A stretch of 10,230 bases of DNA. It comes from JAYUHK01 sp043767025. Lineage in GTDB: Bacteria > Bacteroidota > Bacteroidia > Chitinophagales > Saprospiraceae. The notes under the pieces were generated by a model. That model was not told where the DNA came from, did no database searches, and worked only from the letters and a program-made list of their open reading frames with translations. A program made the translations under genes and the position numbers. The DNA lies in NCBI GenBank assembly GCA_043767025.1, contig JAYUHK010000122.1, positions 1-10,230 of the forward strand, written 5' to 3'. Within the stretch, counting starts at the first letter, position 1; every line of letters starts with the position of its first letter. This document shows positions 6,364 to 10,230 of this stretch, piece after piece.

Positions 6364-8655
6364 ATGAAGAAAAAATCAGTAGTTTATTTTAGACGCGTTC
6401 CTAAATCACAAGCAACTAAATTTCAAATGAGTAAGAAAAGAGTAACACCTTCGTTAGGGCAAGTAAAATCTGAAACACCAATAAAAGACGTAGTTTCAGC
6501 GTACAAAATTGAAAAAAATAACGATATTGTGACATTTATGCCACCCGCTCAAAATGTACTTTTTCGCAAGATATTTGTTGCCACAGCCGCAGTCATCGCA
6601 GTCGTTATGATGCTAATGTCTTTGCGCAGCGGCATCAACGGAGATGATTCTTATCAGGACGACTATTCGGATAATTTGGTAAAATATTATGCTTCGATGG
6701 GGCGCGATACGAGCTATCGCCATGACCCTCAAAGCCCTATTTTTTACTACGGCGGCGGCTATGAGTTTCCAGTAGGTGTGGTAAATCACGCGCTTGGACT
6801 TACCGCCGATGATGCTGCATATCACGATGTTCGGCACGTGTTTAATGCTTTTTTAGGATTTTTGGCAATTTTGTTTACCGCTCTGATAGTCAGTGAGTTA
6901 GCAGGTTGGGAAGCTGGATTATTGGCACTTTTATTGATGTTTTTTTCTCCCCGATTTGTAGGAGATTCACTCATGAACCCCAAAGATATTCCGTTTGCGA
7001 CAGGTTACATCGCAGCCATTTATTACATGATTCGGTGGCTCAACAATATAGGCGCACCGAGCCGCAAAACGCTGATTGGTTTGGTGTTAGGCATTGGTTT
7101 TGCGATGTCCGTCCGCGTGGGAGGCTTGCTTTTGATAGCCTATTTATTTCTGTTTGTCGCGCTGCAACTGTGGAACAACAAAGGCAGTATCGGCGGCATT
7201 TTTAAGGATTTTCAGGGTACAAAAAAAGTGATTTTAACTGCGCTCGGCGTGTCCGCGCTCGCCTATATTTTTGCGATACTTTTTTGGCCCTACGCCCTTG
7301 CCAATCCCATCAAAAATCCACTCAAAGCATTGGCAGAATTTTCAAAATTCAGCGTCAGTATTCGACTACTTTTTATGGGAGAAAACAGCATGAGCAATAC
7401 GATGGGCTGGGATTATCCGCTTCAATGGATTGGGCGGACAGTCCCGATTGCAGTGCTTTTGGGATTTTTTACGTCCATTTTTTTGGTGTTCAAAATGACG
7501 AAACGCTATCCTAAAAACACGATTTTTTTACTATTTTTTGCTACATTTTTTCCACTATTGTATATTATTTACAAAAAATCTAATCTTTACGACAGTTGGA
7601 GGCACCTTATTTTTATCTATCCGACCATAGTTGTTTTAGCGAATTTAGCTTGGACAAGTCTGATGGATATTTTTTCAAAAAATAAAGTAATTACTTACGC
7701 TTTGATTGCTTTTTTAGGAATTATGACTCTTGAACCCGCTTATTTTATTGTCACAAATAGCGCATATCCATACACTTATTTCAATCCATTGAACGGTGGT
7801 GTGAAGGGAGCTTTCGGCAATTTTGAAACCGATTATTGGGGCGTAAGTTGCCGACAAGGTGTAGAATGGCTCGAAGGACAGGGGATTTTGAAGCAAGATA
7901 TGAAAGATACTATCACGCTAATGACCAATTTTGGCTACAATGTGGACAAATATGTTAGTAAAAAATACGGTGGAAAGGTTAGAGTTTTGTACTCCAAATA
8001 CGACCGCCGACACGAGCAAAATTGGAATTATGGGTTGTTTCAGTCCCGATTTTCTGCTGGAAGCCAACTGCGAAGCGGCTCGTGGCCCGAAAAAAGTCGA
8101 ACCATTCACACGATTGATGCTGCGGGTGTTCCCATTTTAGCAATTCTAAAAAATGATAGCAACTTTACGTCGCAAGCAGAAAAATTAATGAAGCAACAAT
8201 TATTAGACAGTGCTGCGGTGGTATTGAATTACGAACTCGCCAAACACCCCGATAATGATGCTGCGTGGAACAATCTTGCAACGGTTGCCATGTCACAAAA
8301 CAAGTTTTCTGATGCAATTAATTTTTCTCAAAAATGTCTTCAATTAGTACCCGATAATATGAGTGCGATGGGTATTTTGGGCTTATCGCAGCTCCGCACC
8401 AACGATGCTGCAAGCGCGCAAAACACTTTTCAAAGAATGGTAAAAGTTCAGCCAGACTACGCGATTGGGTATTATTATTTATCGGTAATACAGCAAAATA
8501 GTGACATGAATTTAGCTATCAAAAATGCTCGAAAGAGTATAGAAGTCAGCCCAAATTTTAAAGCTGGATATGAATTATTGGCTTCGCTCTACGAAAAATC
8601 TGGCGATGCCACCAGTGCCGCACAGTACCGAGAGGCGAGCGGTAGAATGAAATAA
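6364..8655 (+). CDS. GT-C (PMT/GT39-like) membrane glycosyltransferase with C-terminal TPRs
   Basis: A 763-residue inner-membrane protein that likely transfers a sugar from a lipid-phosphate carrier to a protein or glycolipid on the periplasmic side. After a basic cytoplasmic N-terminus come about eleven membrane helices: 71-87, 160-180, 182-196, 209-226, 237-250, 252-270, 289-309, 359-377, 386-403, 414-433, 442-463. The first loop holds the acidic motif GDDSYQDD (93-100), the usual catalytic site of GT-C enzymes. The segment PRFVGDSLMNPKD (196-208) and the later YFNPL-GG (472-479) and FETDYWG (487-493) motifs are typical of this family. Residues 605-763 form four to five TPR units with W/Y-LA and P-D/N spacing. 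An odd helix count would place the TPRs in the periplasm. The acceptor is unknown. The first ATG is used; a second at 6427 would remove 21 residues. Confidence 0.85.
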   Translation: MKKKSVVYFRRVPKSQATKFQMSKKRVTPSLGQVKSETPIKDVVSAYKIEKNNDIVTFMPPAQNVLFRKIFVATAAVIAVVMMLMSLRSGINGDDSYQDDYSDNLVKYYASMGRDTSYRHDPQSPIFYYGGGYEFPVGVVNHALGLTADDAAYHDVRHVFNAFLGFLAILFTALIVSELAGWEAGLLALLLMFFSPRFVGDSLMNPKDIPFATGYIAAIYYMIRWLNNIGAPSRKTLIGLVLGIGFAMSVRVGGLLLIAYLFLFVALQLWNNKGSIGGIFKDFQGTKKVILTALGVSALAYIFAILFWPYALANPIKNPLKALAEFSKFSVSIRLLFMGENSMSNTMGWDYPLQWIGRTVPIAVLLGFFTSIFLVFKMTKRYPKNTIFLLFFATFFPLLYIIYKKSNLYDSWRHLIFIYPTIVVLANLAWTSLMDIFSKNKVITYALIAFLGIMTLEPAYFIVTNSAYPYTYFNPLNGGVKGAFGNFETDYWGVSCRQGVEWLEGQGILKQDMKDTITLMTNFGYNVDKYVSKKYGGKVRVLYSKYDRRHEQNWNYGLFQSRFSAGSQLRSGSWPEKSRTIHTIDAAGVPILAILKNDSNFTSQAEKLMKQQLLDSAAVVLNYELAKHPDNDAAWNNLATVAMSQNKFSDAINFSQKCLQLVPDNMSAMGILGLSQLRTNDAASAQNTFQRMVKVQPDYAIGYYYLSVIQQNSDMNLAIKNARKSIEVSPNFKAGYELLASLYEKSGDATSAAQYREASGRMK

Positions 8656-8670
8656 AATATTTTTTCTACT

Positions 8671-8708
8671 AAAAAAGCCCGTCTTGAAAAATCAGGACGG
8701 GCTTTTTT
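8671..8708 (+). terminator. Rho-independent terminator of the glycosyltransferase gene
   Basis: An A-run plus GCCCGTCTTGA (8671-8687), a four-A loop, TCAGGACGGGC (8692-8702) and six T. The stem has one G-U pair. It begins 16 bp past the stop codon. Confidence 0.92.
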
Positions 8709-8723
8709 ATGCCTATATTAAGC

Positions 8724-8758
8724 AAAAAAAGAAAGCGCGGGTTTGGCACCGCGCTTTC
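8724..8758 (-). terminator. Minus-strand rho-independent terminator
   Basis: A perfect 10-bp stem, GAAAGCGCGG (8731-8740) and CCGCGCTTTC (8749-8758), with an 8-nt loop. Seven A at 8724-8730 become a U-run only on the minus strand; on the plus strand there is none. So it should end a leftward transcript. The nearest leftward protein gene stops 463 bp away, which makes a separate RNA in between likely. Confidence 0.85.
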
Positions 8759-8981
8759 AGAGCATCTCTTTTGACGCAAAATCTATGCTTTGTTTGTTTA
8801 TAGACCGCCTCTTTTAGCGGCAATATCTTGATTATTTATAATTGAAGAAAACAATGTTTTAATATAACTAAGTTATTACACTTAAATAGATGATATTTAA
8901 TATTCGACATAATTCGTTGATTTTCAATAGTTTATAATGACTCAAAATTAAAAACTAAAAACTTATAACTACTTATTATCT
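8724..8981 (-). ncRNA. Candidate structured small RNA of unknown class
   Basis: No gene covers this region, yet it ends in a strong minus-strand terminator and starts just after a good minus-strand promoter. The predicted transcript is about 255 nt: an A/T-rich 5' half, then three hairpins in a row. Read on the minus strand these are CCGC/GCGG (8820-8805); AGCAT/ATGCT closing a purine 3x3 internal loop and an inner TTTTG/CAAAA stem (8789-8761); and the terminator stem (8758-8731). AAAAGAG appears both in the first loop and in the second hairpin. It does not match tmRNA, RNase P RNA or SRP RNA motifs that I can recall. It could instead be a long 3' untranslated region of the gene to its right, or encode a 24-residue peptide at 8836-8910. 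Confidence 0.45.
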
Positions 8982-8986
8982 TGCTG

Positions 8987-9018
8987 CGAAGGTAACAACA
9001 ATATTATTACGGTACAAA
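8987..9018 (-). promoter_or_regulatory. Putative promoter of the candidate small RNA
   Basis: On the minus strand, TTTG (9018-9015), a 20-base gap and TACCTTCG (8994-8987) fit the -33/-7 promoter with one mismatch (TTCG for TTTG). The spacing equals that of the T9SS cargo gene promoter. Further exact -7 matches without a good -33 occur at 9025-9032 (TATTTTTG) and 8943-8950 (TAATTTTG), so the start site is uncertain. Confidence 0.5.
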
Positions 9019-9221
9019 CTTTTTCAAAAATAAATACCGATTATTACTCAATATTGGAAATAATTTAAGCTAAATATTTGATTATCAGTGTATTATGTTT
9101 TGAATAAAATAAATAAACTTTTATTTATCCACCGAAAGCATAAAAATTACTAAAAAGGTCTGCAATAAAATCGTAGAAAAATCTTAAAAGATGCTGTATT
9201 AGGTTCTCATTTGGCACAATT

Positions 9222-10230
9222 TTATCTCCTTAAAATAGTCACATTTCCGTTAAAAATAAGTCCGTTTGTGACATTCAATTTCAGCGTGTAATAGTATGTT
9301 CCGTGTGGGAGAGTTTGTCCGCTTTGATTGCTGCCGCCCCAATCGTTCATATAAGGCTTTGCCGCAAAGACCACATCGCCCCAGCGATTGAATATAACCA
9401 ACTCATTATCAGGGTATTGGTCAGCATTATTGGTCAAAATATCAAAAATTAACTTGTCATTCAGCCCGTCGTTATTTGGAGTGATAGAATTTGGAAAATT
9501 AGGAGTTTGAGTATTTTCTACAAAAATTTGAATCGTATCTCGTGCTTTGCAGCCCTGAAAATCAGTTGTTTCTACCGAAAAAATTGTATTTTTTATGGGC
9601 GTAAAAGGATAAGTTGGGCAAGCAAAACAATTATCCGTCCGAGTCGGCTGCCAAGAAAAAGTAGAAAATTCAGAAGCAGGAAAATTTATTTGTGCTAATA
9701 AATTTATAGTATCACCAAAATTTACAGTGCGGTCTTCGCCAAGCGTCACCTGCGATTTCGGAGGGTTAGCAATAAAAATTAAAGTATCTTTTTCACATTT
9801 ATTGCTGTCACGAACAGCTAAAATATAGTTACCATTCGGCAAAAAATTGAACGTATTTTGGGTAGAAAAAGGCGAATTTTGCAAAGAATACTGGAAATTT
9901 CCGACACCACCCGACGGATTTACAGCTTGAATAACCGCATTTGCAGAGTCGTGGCAAGTGGGCAAAGTCATTAGTAGGTCAAATAAAATCGGGGCTGGAG
10001 CAGTCAAAATCACACTAAAAGAATCCTTACAAGAATTTTTATCTGTCGCAACAATATTATAACTACCTGATTGTAAGTTACTTAGCGCAGTGCTGCTTAA
10101 AATATTTCCTTGATAAGAAAATAAAATCGGAGCAACACCTCCAGTTGAAGAAAAATTAATAGAGCCATTTTTTTCGCCAAAACATTTAGGATTTTTGACA
10201 GAATCCAAAAATATTTTGAAAATTTGAGCA
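9222..10230 (-). CDS. SprB-repeat surface protein with gliding-motility (type B) C-terminal domain, 5' end outside the window
   Basis: The C-terminal part of a large surface or adhesin-like protein; the frame is open to the right edge. Numbering from the TTG codon at 10206-10208 as residue 1, residues 1-75 and 78-150 are two SprB-type repeats, each with a Cys, a GGV segment, G-Y-(I/L)-V and D-N-C near the end. Residues 151-233 are a PKD-like module starting LGEDRTVNFGD, with C194 and C197. Residues 238-328 are the CHU_C domain: FPNSITPNNDGLNDKL, then IFNRWGDVVF, W-G, and PHGTYYYTL before a GNVTILRR ending. This is the type B T9SS sorting signal, so the protein is exported through T9SS and attached outside. 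SprB-like proteins act as adhesins in gliding, but many relatives are only putative adhesins. The TTG codon is not taken as the start because the repeat continues upstream in frame. Confidence 0.88.
   Translation of the reverse strand, partial: AQIFKIFLDSVKNPKCFGEKNGSINFSSTGGVAPILFSYQGNILSSTALSNLQSGSYNIVATDKNSCKDSFSVILTAPAPILFDLLMTLPTCHDSANAVIQAVNPSGGVGNFQYSLQNSPFSTQNTFNFLPNGNYILAVRDSNKCEKDTLIFIANPPKSQVTLGEDRTVNFGDTINLLAQINFPASEFSTFSWQPTRTDNCFACPTYPFTPIKNTIFSVETTDFQGCKARDTIQIFVENTQTPNFPNSITPNNDGLNDKLIFDILTNNADQYPDNELVIFNRWGDVVFAAKPYMNDWGGSNQSGQTLPHGTYYYTLKLNVTNGLIFNGNVTILRR

Noticed and set aside
8724..8981. Candidate RNA as tmRNA, RNase P RNA, SRP RNA or 6S RNA
   Set aside because: I see no CCA-type tRNA-like end, no conserved RNase P or SRP core motifs, and no single long hairpin with a central bubble.
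9109..9128. Perfect A/T palindrome ATAAATAAA-CT-TTTATTTAT
   Set aside because: Only A-T pairs and a two-base centre; such palindromes are expected by chance in this composition and it has no U-run to act as a terminator.
9181..9192. ATCTTAAAAGAT as the terminator of the SprB-repeat gene
   Set aside because: The stem is at most four or five A/T-rich pairs around a tiny loop; too weak to support, so that gene's terminator is not identified.
9209..9226. TTGGCAC followed by A/T, like a sigma-54 promoter
   Set aside because: The -12 GC element is absent at the right spacing, and the site lies at the 3' end of a gene on the other strand.
10206..10208. TTG as the start codon of the SprB-repeat gene
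   Set aside because: The frame stays open to the window edge and the first repeat clearly continues upstream, so this codon is internal.

Overview
The window looks like chromosomal DNA of a Bacteroidota bacterium, probably a gliding, Saprospira- or Cytophaga-like lineage. Four signs point there. One gene ends in a type A type-IX-secretion (T9SS) sorting tail, and another carries SprB-type repeats and a gliding-motility (CHU_C, type B) tail. The promoters resemble the phylum's -7 element TAnnTTTG with a -33 TTTG. Start codons lie in A/T-rich leaders without Shine-Dalgarno sites. The DNA is A/T-rich with strong hairpin terminators between convergent genes. No phage, transposase, CRISPR, rRNA or tRNA gene was seen.

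Layout from left to right. Positions 1-290 hold one copy of a ~120-bp intergenic repeat and a strong terminator. Positions 291-2096 (minus) encode a complete MsbA-type ABC half-transporter. A second copy of the repeat, in the same orientation, lies just upstream of that gene, so the transporter is bracketed by direct repeats. Positions 2680-3600 (plus) encode a secreted T9SS cargo protein with a good promoter and a leader of about 175 nt. It converges through a shared terminator on 3668-5668 (minus), a large GMC-family FAD oxidoreductase resembling long-chain alcohol oxidases. Divergent from that, 5841-6272 (plus) encodes a small XRE-like helix-turn-helix protein. It is followed by 6364-8655 (plus), a polytopic GT-C (PMT/GT39-like) glycosyltransferase fused to C-terminal TPRs. 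Positions 9222 to the right edge (minus) are the C-terminal part of a large SprB-repeat T9SS protein whose start lies outside the window.

The genes do not form one obvious pathway; most look like separate transcription units. The loose theme is the cell envelope: lipid-type export, T9SS-secreted surface proteins and lipid-linked sugar transfer. The most interesting non-coding signal is in 8724-9018. A minus-strand promoter-like pair (TTTG, 20-nt gap, TACCTTCG), three consecutive hairpins and a terminal hairpin with seven U together look like an undescribed small RNA of about 255 nt. This rests on reading alone; expression or conservation data would decide it. The window's second theme is the ~120-bp repeat with a conserved 6-bp stem, which is likely to occur elsewhere in the genome.
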